From NCBI GenBank assembly GCA_021806745.1, contig JAJZQS010000006.1:1-47853 (forward strand): a stretch of DNA of 47,853 bases. Direction: 5' to 3'. The position numbers and the translations under genes are program-made. How positions within the stretch are numbered: the first letter of the stretch is position 1; each line of letters begins with the position of its first letter. This DNA is from a bacterium (lineage in GTDB: Bacteria > Elusimicrobiota > Elusimicrobia > UBA1565 > UBA9628). Positions 28,781 to 37,778 of this stretch are shown piece by piece. The notes beneath the pieces are model-generated. The model ran no database searches. It was not told where the DNA came from and was given only the letters and a program-made list of their open reading frames with translations.

Positions 28781-29295
28781 TGCCCAAGGTCCTGGGCGTA
28801 GACCCCGGGATGCACGAGACCGGCTGGGCCGTACTCGACGGGGAGCCGTCTTCCCCCCGCCTGACGGCCAGCGGCGTCATCCGCACCGCGCCGGCGACGC
28901 CCCTGCCGCTGCGGCTGAAGGCCATCCACGCGCAGTTGGCCGAGGTTCTGCGCGCCCACGCGCCGCAGTCCTGCGCGATGGAGGAGATGTTTTTCACCAC
29001 GATCGCCACCTCGGTGCGCTCGACGCTTCAAGCGCGCGGCGTGGCGGTGCTGGCCGTCGCGCAGGCCGGACTCGGCGTGCACGAATACAACCCCAAGACC
29101 GTCAAGCTCGCCCTCACCGGCTCCGGCCGCGCCGAGAAGGCCCAGATGCAGACCGTCGTGCAGAAGGCGCTCGGACTCAAGGAAATCCTGCGCCCCAACG
29201 ACGTGGCCGACGCGGCCGCCATCGCCTTGTGCCACGCTCGCGCCGGGCGCGTCAAGGCGATGACGCTGCTCGACTCGTGGGGGACGCGCGCATGA
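28780..29295 (+). CDS. ruvC: Holliday-junction resolvase RuvC
   Basis: A 171-residue dimeric endonuclease that cleaves Holliday junctions. The active-site acids are visible: Asp in LGVDPG (residue 7), Glu in CAMEEMFF (near 67), and the pair in [14 protein letters not shown] (near 140). The ATG overlaps the yebC stop (TGATG) and its stop overlaps ruvA by 4 bp. It works with RuvAB encoded next. Confidence 0.95.
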   Translation: MPKVLGVDPGMHETGWAVLDGEPSSPRLTASGVIRTAPATPLPLRLKAIHAQLAEVLRAHAPQSCAMEEMFFTTIATSVRSTLQARGVAVLAVAQAGLGVHEYNPKTVKLALTGSGRAEKAQMQTVVQKALGLKEILRPNDVADAAAIALCHARAGRVKAMTLLDSWGTRA

Positions 29296-29915
29296 TCAGT
29301 TCCCTTCGCGGCGTCATATTAACGAAGGACCTGGAGTCGGTGGTGCTGGAGACCGGCGGCGTCGGACGCGAGGTGCACGTCACCGCGTCGACGGCCGCGC
29401 GCCTGCCCGAGCCGGGCGGCGAGGCCTTTTTGCTGGTGGTGCCCTCCTACGCGATGTATGGCGGAGGCGAGACGCTCTACGGCTTTCTCGACGCGTCGGA
29501 GAAGTCCCTCTTCCTGGCTTTCCGCGACGAGATCCCCGGCACCGGCGCCAAGAAGGCGCTGGAGTATCTCGACAAGGCCTCAAAGTCCCTGCCCGACTTC
29601 CGCCGCGCGGTCATCGAGCGCGACGAGAAGCTTCTGTGCGGCGTGTTCGGCTTCAGCAAGAAGACCGCGGCCAAGCTCCTCGACGCGCTCAAGGGCAAGC
29701 TCGACGACCTGCGCGTGCCGGGCGCGCCCCGCGTGCAGCGCGCCGACGCGCCCGCGCCGGCTTCGGGCGCCTGGTCGCAGGCGATGGCGGCGCTGGAATC
29801 CTTGGGCTACAAGGGCTCCGAGGTCCGCGCCGCCCTGCAGGCGCTGTCCGAGGAGCACGGCGGGCGCGAGGTGCCCGCCGACCAGCTCGTGCGCCAGGCG
29901 CTCAAGCGCTTATGA
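29292..29915 (+). CDS. ruvA: Holliday-junction branch-migration protein RuvA
   Basis: A 207-residue tetrameric junction-binding subunit. The N-terminal OB domain (MISSLRGVI, then [14 protein letters not shown]) precedes the helix-hairpin-helix pair: first [12 protein letters not shown] (near 80), second [12 protein letters not shown] (near 118), the latter diverged from the usual PGIGKKTA. The C-terminal domain III ([16 protein letters not shown]) contacts RuvB. Four-base overlaps on both sides. Confidence 0.93.
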   Translation: MISSLRGVILTKDLESVVLETGGVGREVHVTASTAARLPEPGGEAFLLVVPSYAMYGGGETLYGFLDASEKSLFLAFRDEIPGTGAKKALEYLDKASKSLPDFRRAVIERDEKLLCGVFGFSKKTAAKLLDALKGKLDDLRVPGAPRVQRADAPAPASGAWSQAMAALESLGYKGSEVRAALQALSEEHGGREVPADQLVRQALKRL

Positions 29916-30943
29916 GCGGCGCCCCGCGAGAGGAGTCCGTGCTCGGCGCCGGCGCCAAGCCCGGCGAGGAGCCCGCCGACCGCGCGCTGCGGCCCAAGAC
30001 GCTGGCGGAGTTCGTCGGCCAGGAGACGCTCAAGGCCAACTTGCGCGTCTTCATCCAAGCCGCCAAGCAGCGCGGCGAACCGCTCGACCACTGCCTGTTC
30101 TACGCGCCGCCGGGCCTGGGCAAGACCACGCTCGCCAACATCCTCGCGCGCGAGATGGGCGTGAACCTGCGCACCGCCAGCGGACCCATCCTCGAGCGCG
30201 TGGGCGATCTGGCCGCGCTGCTCACCGACATCGCCGAGGGCGACGTGTTCTTCATCGACGAGATCCACCGCCTCAACCCCCTCGTCGAGGAGGCGCTCTA
30301 TCCCGTGATGGAGGACTACACCTTCTTCATCTCCACCGGCAAGGGGCCCGCCGCCTCCACGCTCAAGCTCGCGGTGCCGCGCTTCACTTTGGTGGGGGCC
30401 ACCACGCGCTCGGGACTCTTGACGGGCCCGCTGCGCGATCGCTTCGGCATCGTCGCCCAGTTGGGCTTCTACGGCCCCGAGGAACTGCGCCGCATCGTCT
30501 TGCGCTCGGCCGGGCTTTTGGGCGCGGCCTGCGAGAGCGGCGGCGCCGACGAGATCGCCCGCCGCTGCCGCGGCACCCCGCGCATCGCCAACCGCCTGCT
30601 GCGCCGCGTGCGCGACTTCGCGCAAGTCGACGGCGAAGGCGTGATCACCGCCGAGCTCGCGCAGGGCGCGCTGGCGCGCCTGGAAGTCGACGCCGAGGGC
30701 CTCGACCCGATGGACCGCCGCCTGCTGCGCGCCGTCATCGAGAAGTTCGACGGCGGCCCCGTCGGCGTGGAAAACCTCGCCATCGCCGTCAGCGAGGAGC
30801 TCGACACCGTCACCGACGTGGTCGAACCCTACTTGATCCAGGCCGGCTTCCTGGCGCGCACCCCGCGCGGGCGCGTGGCCCAGCCCAAGGCCTACGCGCA
30901 CCTGGGCTTGGCGGCGCCCAAGCGCCCGCTCGACTTGCTGTGA
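29912..30943 (+). CDS. ruvB: Holliday-junction DNA helicase RuvB
   Basis: A 343-residue AAA+ motor for branch migration. Walker A is APPGLGKTT (near residue 65), Walker B/sensor [10 protein letters not shown], sensor 1 LVGATTRSG, the arginine finger region is GPLRDRFG, and the C-terminal winged helix contains [20 protein letters not shown]. The N-terminus carries ~20 variable residues before [12 protein letters not shown], as in other RuvBs. Its stop overlaps the next GTG start. Confidence 0.97.
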   Translation: MSGAPREESVLGAGAKPGEEPADRALRPKTLAEFVGQETLKANLRVFIQAAKQRGEPLDHCLFYAPPGLGKTTLANILAREMGVNLRTASGPILERVGDLAALLTDIAEGDVFFIDEIHRLNPLVEEALYPVMEDYTFFISTGKGPAASTLKLAVPRFTLVGATTRSGLLTGPLRDRFGIVAQLGFYGPEELRRIVLRSAGLLGAACESGGADEIARRCRGTPRIANRLLRRVRDFAQVDGEGVITAELAQGALARLEVDAEGLDPMDRRLLRAVIEKFDGGPVGVENLAIAVSEELDTVTDVVEPYLIQAGFLARTPRGRVAQPKAYAHLGLAAPKRPLDLL

Positions 30944-32070
30944 TCGCCCTCGCCGCGCTGGGACTTCTGCTGACGGGCGCGGGCGCGCAGGCCGGCGCGC
31001 CCTCGCGCGTGGACGTGGCCATCGCGCGCGGCGTGCTGTCGGCGACGCTGCGCGTCTCGGGCCCGGCCGTCTTGCAGGAGCCCGGCGGCCGCCGCCGCCC
31101 GCTGCGCCTGCGCGGCGAACTGCGCCTCAAGCCCCGCGCCAATGGCCTGCGCCTGGCCGACTTGAGCCTGCCCAGCGGCACGCGCCTGATTCCCGCGCCC
31201 GGCACCACGGTGCGCGTGGGCGCCGACCCCCACGAGGGCGCGCTGATCCTGCGCCTGGACCCCGCGCGCACGGTCACCATCGTCGAAGATCTGCCCATCG
31301 AGGACTACCTGCTCGGCGTGCTTCCCCACGAGATGGACCCCGACTGGCCCACCGAGGCGCTCAAGGCCCAGGCCGTGGTCGCGCGCTCCTTCGCCTACGC
31401 CAACCTCGGACGCTTCCGCGACCAAGGCTTCGACTTGACCAGCGACACCCGCTCGCAGGTGTTCCGGGGACTCGCCGGCGTCAACGAGAATGTCCGCACG
31501 GCCGTGCGCCAGACCCGCGGCGAAGTGCTGGGCTGGCACGGAAAGCTCCTGCGCACCTATTTCCACGCCTGCTGCGGCGGCCACACCGAGAACGCCGCCG
31601 AGGTCTGGGGCGGCGACCCGGCCAAGACCCCGCGCCCGCTGCGCGGCGTGCGCGACCCGTGGTGCCGCACCGCGCCGCCCATGCGCTGGAGCGCCTACTT
31701 CTCCTGGCAGGACCTGACCGCGGCGCTCGAGCAAAAGGCGAACCTGCGCGGCGTGCTCAAGTCGCTCAAGCTCGGCCGCCGCGACCCCGCGGGCTACCTG
31801 CGCGACTTCGTCGCGCGCGCCGGCGGACGCGACGAACGCGTCGACGCCAACGGCCTGCGGCTGGCGCTGGGTGCGGCCGACCTCAAGAGCGTCAAGATCA
31901 AGCGCCTCAAGCGCCTGCGCCGCGGCCTCGAGTTCTGGGGTGCCGGCTCCGGCCACGGCGTGGGCCTCTGCCAGTGGGGCGCGCGCCGCCAGGCCGAGCA
32001 CGGGCGCTCCTACGAGCAGATCCTGAGCTTCTATTTTCCCGGCTCCACGCTGTCGGTGGTCGAACGATGA
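30940..32070 (+). CDS. SpoIID/LytB-domain protein, exported
   Basis: A 376-residue protein with a GTG start overlapping ruvB and a short signal peptide ([14 protein letters not shown]). The SpoIID core shows [20 protein letters not shown], then [30 protein letters not shown] and [15 protein letters not shown], the family's full motif set. SpoIID proteins are lytic transglycosylases acting on peptidoglycan, and the Glu in LPHEM is the known catalytic type. In a non-sporulating Gram-negative it probably serves cell-wall remodelling. Co-transcription with ruvB and queA looks incidental. Confidence 0.9.
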   Translation: MIALAALGLLLTGAGAQAGAPSRVDVAIARGVLSATLRVSGPAVLQEPGGRRRPLRLRGELRLKPRANGLRLADLSLPSGTRLIPAPGTTVRVGADPHEGALILRLDPARTVTIVEDLPIEDYLLGVLPHEMDPDWPTEALKAQAVVARSFAYANLGRFRDQGFDLTSDTRSQVFRGLAGVNENVRTAVRQTRGEVLGWHGKLLRTYFHACCGGHTENAAEVWGGDPAKTPRPLRGVRDPWCRTAPPMRWSAYFSWQDLTAALEQKANLRGVLKSLKLGRRDPAGYLRDFVARAGGRDERVDANGLRLALGAADLKSVKIKRLKRLRRGLEFWGAGSGHGVGLCQWGARRQAEHGRSYEQILSFYFPGSTLSVVER

Positions 32071-33095
32071 CCCGCCTGCCCCTGTCGGACTACGACTACG
32101 AACTGCCCGAGGAGCTCGTCGCCGCGGCTCCCGCCGAGCCGCGCGACTCCTCGCGCCTGCTCGTCGTCGACCGCGCGTCCGGGCGCCTGGAGCACGCGGT
32201 CTTTGGCGACCTGCCGCGCTTTCTCAAGCCCGGGGACTGCCTGGCGCTCAACCGCACCAAGGTCATGGCCTGCCGGCTCATCGGGCGCAAGTCCACCGGA
32301 GGCCGCGCCGACCTCCTGCTCGTGCGCGAACTCGGTCCCGCGCGCTGGAGCGCGCTGGCCTCCGGCTTCAAGGCCGGGCAGACGCTCGTCTTCGACGGGG
32401 AGCTCACCGCGCTCGTCGAGGGCTTGAACGAAGACGGCGAATACCTGCTCAAGTTCTCCGCTCCCGATTTGCGCCCCTACCTGGCCGAGCGCGGACTTGC
32501 CCCCCTGCCGCCCTACATCGCCAAGAAGCGCTCGCCCTCGCGCGCCGACGCCGCGCGCTACCAGACCGTCTACGCGCGCGACGAGGGCTCCATCGCCGCC
32601 CCCACCGCCGGCCTGCACTTCACGCAGGGGCTCCTGGAGCGCCTGCGCGCCGGGGGCGTGGCCGTCGCCTACATCACGCTTCATGTCGGCCGCGGCACCT
32701 TCCGCCCCATCACGGGAGACGACGCCGACGCGCACCGGATGCTGCCCGAGCGCTATGAAGTGGAAGAGGACCAGGCGCTGGCCCTGCGCCGGGCGCGCGA
32801 GGGCGGCGGCCGGATCGTCGCCGTGGGCACCACGGTCACGCGCACGCTGGAAACCCTCGCGCGCCGCCCCGAGGGCCTGACGGCCGCGCGCGGCGAAAGC
32901 TCGCTCTACATCCGCCCCGGCCACGAGTTTCGCGCCGTCGACGCCCTGATCACGAACTTCCACCTGCCGCGCTCCACGCCTCTGCTGCTGGCCTGCGCGT
33001 TCGCCGGGCGCGAGCGCCTGCTGTCGGCCTACCGCGAGGCGATCGCGCGCCGCTACCGGCTGTTTTCCTTCGGCGACGCGACCTTGATCCTATGA
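32067..33095 (+). CDS. queA: tRNA preQ1(34) S-adenosylmethionine ribosyltransferase-isomerase QueA
   Basis: A 342-residue enzyme that transfers ribosyl from SAM to preQ1 in tRNA to form epoxyqueuosine. Hallmarks: YDYELPEELVAAAPAEPRD, LNRTKVMACRL, SIAAPTAGLHFT, THVGRGTFRPI-type ITLHVGRGTFRPI, and the end region NFHLPRSTPLLL. Length is typical. It overlaps spoIID and tgt by 4 bp each; queA-tgt adjacency is common for queuosine biosynthesis. Confidence 0.96.
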   Translation: MTRLPLSDYDYELPEELVAAAPAEPRDSSRLLVVDRASGRLEHAVFGDLPRFLKPGDCLALNRTKVMACRLIGRKSTGGRADLLLVRELGPARWSALASGFKAGQTLVFDGELTALVEGLNEDGEYLLKFSAPDLRPYLAERGLAPLPPYIAKKRSPSRADAARYQTVYARDEGSIAAPTAGLHFTQGLLERLRAGGVAVAYITLHVGRGTFRPITGDDADAHRMLPERYEVEEDQALALRRAREGGGRIVAVGTTVTRTLETLARRPEGLTAARGESSLYIRPGHEFRAVDALITNFHLPRSTPLLLACAFAGRERLLSAYREAIARRYRLFSFGDATLIL

Positions 33096-34207
33096 GCTTC
33101 ACGCTCCAGGCCGAAAGCGGCGGCGCGCGCGCCGGGGTGCTCGACACGCCGCGCGGCCCCGTGCAGACGCCCTGCTTCATGCCCGTGGCCACGCAGGCCA
33201 GCGTCAAGGCGCTCGACGCCGACGACCTGGCGCGCCTCAACCCCCGCGCGATCCTGGCCAACTCCTACCATCTCTACCTGCGCCCGGGAACCGAAACCGT
33301 CAAGGCCGCCGGCGGCCTGCACGCCTTCATGGGCGGCTACGACGGCTTCATCATCACCGACTCGGGAGGCTTCCAGGTCCTGTCTTTGTCGAAGCTGCGC
33401 GCCGTCGACGACGAGGGCGTGACTTTCCGCTCGCACCTGGACGGCTCCAAGCACCGGCTGACCCCCGAGTCCGTGATCGCCGTCCAAGCCGAACTCGGCT
33501 CCGACGGCTGGACCACGCTCGACGAGTGCCCGCCCTACCCCTGCGCGGAGGCGGACGCCGCGCGCGCTCTCGAGCGCACGCGAAGATGGCTCGACCGCTC
33601 GGTGCCGGCGGTCGCGGCCGCGCGCGCGGCCGGCGCGAAGTCGCTGTTTTTCCCGCTCTATCAGGGCGGCCTGCACCCGAGGCTGCGCCGCCCGTCGGCC
33701 GAGCACCACAACGACTGCCCGGCCGACGGCATCTCCATCGGCGGCTTCATGGTGGGCGAGGACAAGCCCACCACCTGGGCCATGCTCGGCGAGACCACCG
33801 CCCTTCTGCGCGCCGACCGCCCCCGCTACCTGATGGGCGTGGGCACGCCGAGCGACATCTGGGACGCCGCGGCCTGCGGAGTCGACATGATGGACTGCGT
33901 CTACCCCACGCGCGTGGCGCGCAGCGGCCACATCATGACCGCCTCGGGAAAATTCAACGTGACCAACGCGCGCTTCCGTCGAGACTTCACGCCGCTGGAC
34001 CCCGAGTGCTCGTGCTTCGTGTGCGCGCGCTACACCAAGGCCTATCTCGGCCACCTGCTGCGCGCCTCGGAACTGGCGGCCTACCGCCTGCTCAGCTATC
34101 ACAACCTGCACTTCATGGCGGGCGTGGCCGCGCAAGCCCGCGCGGCCGTTCTCGCCGGGCGCTTCGCGTCCGCGCGCGCGGACTTCCTGGCGCGGCTCTC
34201 GTCGTGA
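33092..34207 (+). CDS. tgt: tRNA-guanine transglycosylase
   Basis: A 371-residue TIM-barrel enzyme exchanging G34 for preQ1 in tRNAs with GUN anticodons. Seen: TDSGGFQVLS (general-base Asp), LDECPPYPC, the nucleophile segment MMDCVYPTRVARSG (usually FDCVxPTRxARxG), and zinc site CSCFVCARY with a following His. LFFPLYQGG replaces the more usual LFGIVQGG, a mild divergence. It ends the yebC-tgt operon. Confidence 0.95.
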   Translation: MSFTLQAESGGARAGVLDTPRGPVQTPCFMPVATQASVKALDADDLARLNPRAILANSYHLYLRPGTETVKAAGGLHAFMGGYDGFIITDSGGFQVLSLSKLRAVDDEGVTFRSHLDGSKHRLTPESVIAVQAELGSDGWTTLDECPPYPCAEADAARALERTRRWLDRSVPAVAAARAAGAKSLFFPLYQGGLHPRLRRPSAEHHNDCPADGISIGGFMVGEDKPTTWAMLGETTALLRADRPRYLMGVGTPSDIWDAAACGVDMMDCVYPTRVARSGHIMTASGKFNVTNARFRRDFTPLDPECSCFVCARYTKAYLGHLLRASELAAYRLLSYHNLHFMAGVAAQARAAVLAGRFASARADFLARLSS

Positions 34208-34210
34208 GAA

Positions 34211-34240
34211 TTGACGATTTTCACGATCAAATGTCATAAT
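34211..34240 (+). promoter_or_regulatory. Promoter of the pyrophosphatase gene
   Basis: TTGACG (34211-34216), 18 bp of AT-rich spacer, CATAAT (34235-34240). The gene follows 38 bp later with GGAGGAA before the ATG. Confidence 0.65.
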
Positions 34241-34278
34241 CCACGGCCGTCAAGCACGCACACACGCGGAGGAAATGA

Positions 34279-36444
34279 ATGGACTTTCTGCACTCGATGA
34301 GGTTCCCGTTCACGCTGGTGATGGGAATCTCTTTTCTGTCTCTGGCCGTCGCTTTCTGGCTGATCAACTGGGTCATGGCCAAGGACACCGGAACGCCGGA
34401 GATGCGCAAGATCTCCGACGCCATCAAGGCCGGCGCCGAGGCCTTCCTGCGCCGCCAGAACTACACCATCGTGACCCTCTCGGGCGTGCTGGCCGTGGTG
34501 ATCTTCCTGCTCTACGCGTTCGTGCGCAAGGCCAACCCCCACGACCCCGCCGCGCCCATGGTGCTGGCGGTGTGCACCACGGGCTCGTTCATCGCGGGCG
34601 CCGCGTGCTCGCTCATCGCCGGCTACATCGGCATGTGGGTGTCGATTCGCACCAACATCCGCACGGCCTCGGCCGCGCGCACCAGCCTCAACGACGCCCT
34701 GCGCATCGCCCTTCGCGGCGGCGCGGTCTCGGGGCTGTTCGTGACCTCGATGTCGCTCATCGGCGTAGGCGGGCTGTTCGCGCTGCTCAAGACGCTGGGC
34801 TATCCGTATGAGAAGATCCCGTTCATGATCGTCGGCTACGGCTTCGGCGCGTCGTTCGTGGCGCTGTTCGCGCAGCTGGGCGGCGGCATCTACACCAAGG
34901 CCGCCGACGTGGGCGCCGACCTCGTGGGCAAAGTCGAGGCCGGCATCCCCGAAGACGACCCGCGCAACCCCGCCGTCATCGCCGACCTCGTGGGCGACAA
35001 CGTCGGCGACTGCGCGGGCCGCGGCGCGGACCTCTTCGAGTCCACCGCCGCCGAGAACATCGGCGCCATGATCCTGGGCGTGTCGCTGATCCCCTACTTC
35101 GGCTGGAAGGGCGTGATCTTCCCGCTGGTGGCGCGCGCGCTGGGAATTCTCGCCTCGATTTTCGGAGTGCTCGTGGTGCAGACCGAGGAGCACGAAGACC
35201 CCATGGACGCGCTCAACATCGGCTACTACCTGACCTCGGTGTTGGCGGCGGTGGGTTTTGCCGCGGCGGCCTGGTGGCTTTTGCGCACCGACGCCGCGCC
35301 CAACGCCTGGATCTACTACACGACCTGCGGCCTCATCGGCATCCTGACCGCGCAGGCCTTCGTCTACCTCACGCAATACTACACCGAGTACAAGTACCGC
35401 CCCGTGCTGGCCATCGCCGAGGCCTCCAAGACCGGACCCGCGACCAACATCATCTCGGGCATCGCGGTGGGCCTTGAGTGCACGGCGCTGCCGGTGCTGG
35501 TCATCGCCGTCGCGATCCTGGCCTCGTATAAGCTTGGCTCCATCGCCCTGCCGCCCGACGCGCGCTTCACCGCGGGCCTGTTCGGCACGGCCGTGGCCAC
35601 GATGGGAATGCTGGGCACCGCGGCCTATGTTCTCGCGATGGACACCTTCGGCCCCATCACCGACAACGCCGGCGGCATCGTGGAGATGTCGCGCCAGCCC
35701 GAGGAGATCCGCAAGAAGACCGATCGCCTCGACGCCGTGGGCAACACCACCAAGGCGCTGACCAAGGGCTACGCGATCGGCTCCGCGGCGCTGGCGGCCT
35801 TCCTGCTGTTCTCGGCCTACCTCGACGAGATCTACAACTACACCGGCGTGCGCATCGCGGTGGACCTCTCCAAGCCCGAGGTCTTCGTCGGCGCGATGGT
35901 CGGCGCGATGCTGGTGTTCCTGTTCGCCTCGCTGGCCATCAAGGCCGTGGGCGAGGCCGCCCAGACCGTCATCACCGAGGTCCGCCGCCAGTTCAAGGAG
36001 AAGCCCGGCATCATGAAGGGCACCGAAGACCCCGACTACGGCCAGTGCGTGGACATCGTCACGCTGGGCGCGCTCAAGCAGATGATCCTTCCCGGCCTGC
36101 TGGCCACGGCGGGGCCGGTGGTCATCGGCCTGACGATGCGCGTGTTCATCCGCGTGGACGCGCCCACCATCGCCGCCGAGGCGGTGGCCGCGCTCCTGAT
36201 GGTGGGCACCATCTCGGGCATCCTGATGGCGCTGTTCCTCAACAACGCCGGCGGCGCGTGGGACAACGCCAAGAAATACATCGAGACCGGCGCCTACGGC
36301 GGCAAGAAGTCCGAGGCGCACAAGGCCGCCGTCGTCGGCGACACCGTGGGCGACCCGTTCAAGGACACCGCGGGCCCCTCGATCCACGTGCTCATCAAGC
36401 TGCTGGCCACCATCACCTTGGTGCTGGCGCCGCTGTTCATCTAG
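34279..36444 (+). CDS. hppA: Membrane-bound proton-translocating pyrophosphatase, K+-independent type
   Basis: A 721-residue, about 16-helix inner-membrane pump coupling PPi hydrolysis to ion transport. The PPi/Mg site is clear in DVGADLVGKVEAGIPEDDPR (near 212), LVGDNVGDCAGRGADLFES and the C-terminal GDTVGDPFKDTAGPS. GNTTKALTKG (near 490) has Lys and Thr at the two diagnostic positions where K+-dependent enzymes have Ala and Gly/Ala. This marks the K+-independent, H+-pumping subfamily (established correlation). It has its own promoter and a strong terminator. Confidence 0.96.
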   Translation: MDFLHSMRFPFTLVMGISFLSLAVAFWLINWVMAKDTGTPEMRKISDAIKAGAEAFLRRQNYTIVTLSGVLAVVIFLLYAFVRKANPHDPAAPMVLAVCTTGSFIAGAACSLIAGYIGMWVSIRTNIRTASAARTSLNDALRIALRGGAVSGLFVTSMSLIGVGGLFALLKTLGYPYEKIPFMIVGYGFGASFVALFAQLGGGIYTKAADVGADLVGKVEAGIPEDDPRNPAVIADLVGDNVGDCAGRGADLFESTAAENIGAMILGVSLIPYFGWKGVIFPLVARALGILASIFGVLVVQTEEHEDPMDALNIGYYLTSVLAAVGFAAAAWWLLRTDAAPNAWIYYTTCGLIGILTAQAFVYLTQYYTEYKYRPVLAIAEASKTGPATNIISGIAVGLECTALPVLVIAVAILASYKLGSIALPPDARFTAGLFGTAVATMGMLGTAAYVLAMDTFGPITDNAGGIVEMSRQPEEIRKKTDRLDAVGNTTKALTKGYAIGSAALAAFLLFSAYLDEIYNYTGVRIAVDLSKPEVFVGAMVGAMLVFLFASLAIKAVGEAAQTVITEVRRQFKEKPGIMKGTEDPDYGQCVDIVTLGALKQMILPGLLATAGPVVIGLTMRVFIRVDAPTIAAEAVAALLMVGTISGILMALFLNNAGGAWDNAKKYIETGAYGGKKSEAHKAAVVGDTVGDPFKDTAGPSIHVLIKLLATITLVLAPLFI

Positions 36445-36464
36445 CCGCGAGCCGTCCGCAGAAG

Positions 36465-36502
36465 ACCCCGCCCGGGAACGCTCCCGGGCGGGGTTTTTCT
36501 TT
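36465..36502 (+). terminator. Rho-independent terminator of hppA
   Basis: A 13-bp GC-rich stem (36465-36477 with 36482-36494), ACGC loop, then TTTTTCTTT. It lies 20 bp after the hppA stop. The T-tract touches the stop codon of the convergent ATPase gene. Confidence 0.95.
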
Positions 36503-37642
36503 CTACAGGCTCGCGGAGATCTCGCGCAGGCGCGAGAGGGGCAGGACCGTGACTCGGCGATCCAAACGGTAGCGCTCCCGGCCCGGGTAGATCACCCAAA
36601 GATGTTCCAGCCTCAAGTCTCCCAGCGCCGCGCGCATCGACGGCGTCATCGCGGGGGCGTCCGCGAGTTTGAACTCCGCGCCCCAGTTCCTGCCGCCGCT
36701 TTGCCAGAAGAAGTCCAGCTCCGCGCCGTTGTGCGTGGCCCAGAAATGGCAGCGCTCAGGGCGCAGCGCGAGTTCCGCGGCCAAGCTCTCAAGCGCGAAG
36801 CCCTCCCAGGACGCGCCCGCGATCGGGTGGGAGAGCAGCTCATCGCGGGCGCCTATGGACAGGAGCGCGTGCAGAAGACCACTGTCGCGGATGTATATCT
36901 TTGGACGCCTGACCAGGCGCTTGCCCAGGTTCGCGTGCCAGGGCTGAAGTTGGCGGACCATGAAGCCCGCGCTTAATACATCCAGATAAGCCCGCACGGT
37001 CATGTCGGACACGCCGAAAGAGCGGCCAAGTTCGGAGAGATTGACGACCTGTCCGTGCGCGTGACAAAGCATCGTCCAAAATCGGCGCAGAGTCGGCGCG
37101 GGAATTCGCGGGCCCCATTGCGGGATGTCGCGCTCCAGGAACGTCGCCGTGAAATTTTCCCGCCAGAGGAGGCTGTCCGCGTCGCCGCGGCGCGTGAACG
37201 AGCGCGGGAATCCCCCTCTCAGCCACAAGGCCGCGGTCCGACTTTCGCCCACATCCGAGGGGCGCAGGCCACCCAGATGATGAAACGCGATCCGCCCGGC
37301 CAGGGTCTCCGCGCCGGCGCGGGCCAGCGGAGCCGACGAGCTTCCCAGGAGCAAGAAGCGGCGCCCGCGGCCGCGGTCGATCATGTGGCGCAGAAGTTCA
37401 AAAATTTCCGGCCGGCGCTGGACCTCGTCGATGACGATCAGGCCGCGCAAATCCTCCAACGCCAACTGCGGCTGTTCCAAGCGCCTGGCGTCGCGCGGGT
37501 TTTCCAAATCGAAAAAATGGTCCGGTCTCATCGCGCGCGCCAGAGTGGTCTTGCCGCATTGCCTCGGCCCCAGCAGGGCCGTCGCGGGAAATCGACGCAG
37601 CAGCGCGCGGAGATCGGACTCGTCGCGAGGCCTCGGGATCAT
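36503..37642 (-). CDS. AAA-family ATPase with DUF4143 domain
   Basis: A 379-residue protein. The N-terminal AAA_14 domain has Walker A LLGPRQCGKTTLAR (near residue 24), LIVIDEVQRRPEIF (Walker B) and LLLGSSSAPL (sensor). The C-terminal DUF4143 domain includes GRSFGVSDMTVRAYLDVL, a winged-helix-like segment, and a nuclease-like E-x-K pattern (AELDFFW, then GAEFKLAD). The family is widespread, often horizontally moved, and of unclear function. A near-consensus promoter puts the transcription start at the ATG. An adjacent long inverted repeat suggests regulation, possibly autoregulation. Confidence 0.88.
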   Translation of the reverse strand: MIPRPRDESDLRALLRRFPATALLGPRQCGKTTLARAMRPDHFFDLENPRDARRLEQPQLALEDLRGLIVIDEVQRRPEIFELLRHMIDRGRGRRFLLLGSSSAPLARAGAETLAGRIAFHHLGGLRPSDVGESRTAALWLRGGFPRSFTRRGDADSLLWRENFTATFLERDIPQWGPRIPAPTLRRFWTMLCHAHGQVVNLSELGRSFGVSDMTVRAYLDVLSAGFMVRQLQPWHANLGKRLVRRPKIYIRDSGLLHALLSIGARDELLSHPIAGASWEGFALESLAAELALRPERCHFWATHNGAELDFFWQSGGRNWGAEFKLADAPAMTPSMRAALGDLRLEHLWVIYPGRERYRLDRRVTVLPLSRLREISASL

Positions 37643-37647
37643 GCTTT

Positions 37648-37676
37648 ATCATATCCCTACGACCATGAAATATCAA
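37648..37676 (-). promoter_or_regulatory. Promoter of the AAA/DUF4143 gene (leaderless start)
   Basis: On the minus strand TTGATA (plus 37671-37676), 17 bp, TATGAT (plus 37648-37653). Only 5 bases separate the -10 from the ATG, so the mRNA should start at or next to the initiation codon. Confidence 0.65.
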
Positions 37677-37699
37677 GTCTTAGATATGATATTTCATGG
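37663..37699. repeat. Perfect 13-bp inverted repeat, probable operator
   Basis: CCATGAAATATCA-N11-TGATATTTCATGG covers the -35 of the ATPase promoter. A second pair, TATCATATC at 37647-37655 and GATATGATA at 37683-37691, links the -10 to the right arm. The AT-rich island stands in a >65% GC context. Likely regulator binding site; an mRNA hairpin or insertion scar is the alternative. Confidence 0.6.
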
Positions 37700-37763
37700 A
37701 AGTCCAAAGACTCGGGCAGGACCTGTCCGGCGGCGTCGGCGTCTCGCGAAAAACGCGGACATC

Positions 37764-37772
37764 TGTTATCAT
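37764..37772 (+). promoter_or_regulatory. Extended -10 element before the 37779 gene
   Basis: TGTTATCAT, identical to the element before yebC, ends 6 bp before the ATG, again implying a leaderless transcript. No clear -35 upstream. Confidence 0.4.
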
Positions 37773-37778
37773 CCCGCC

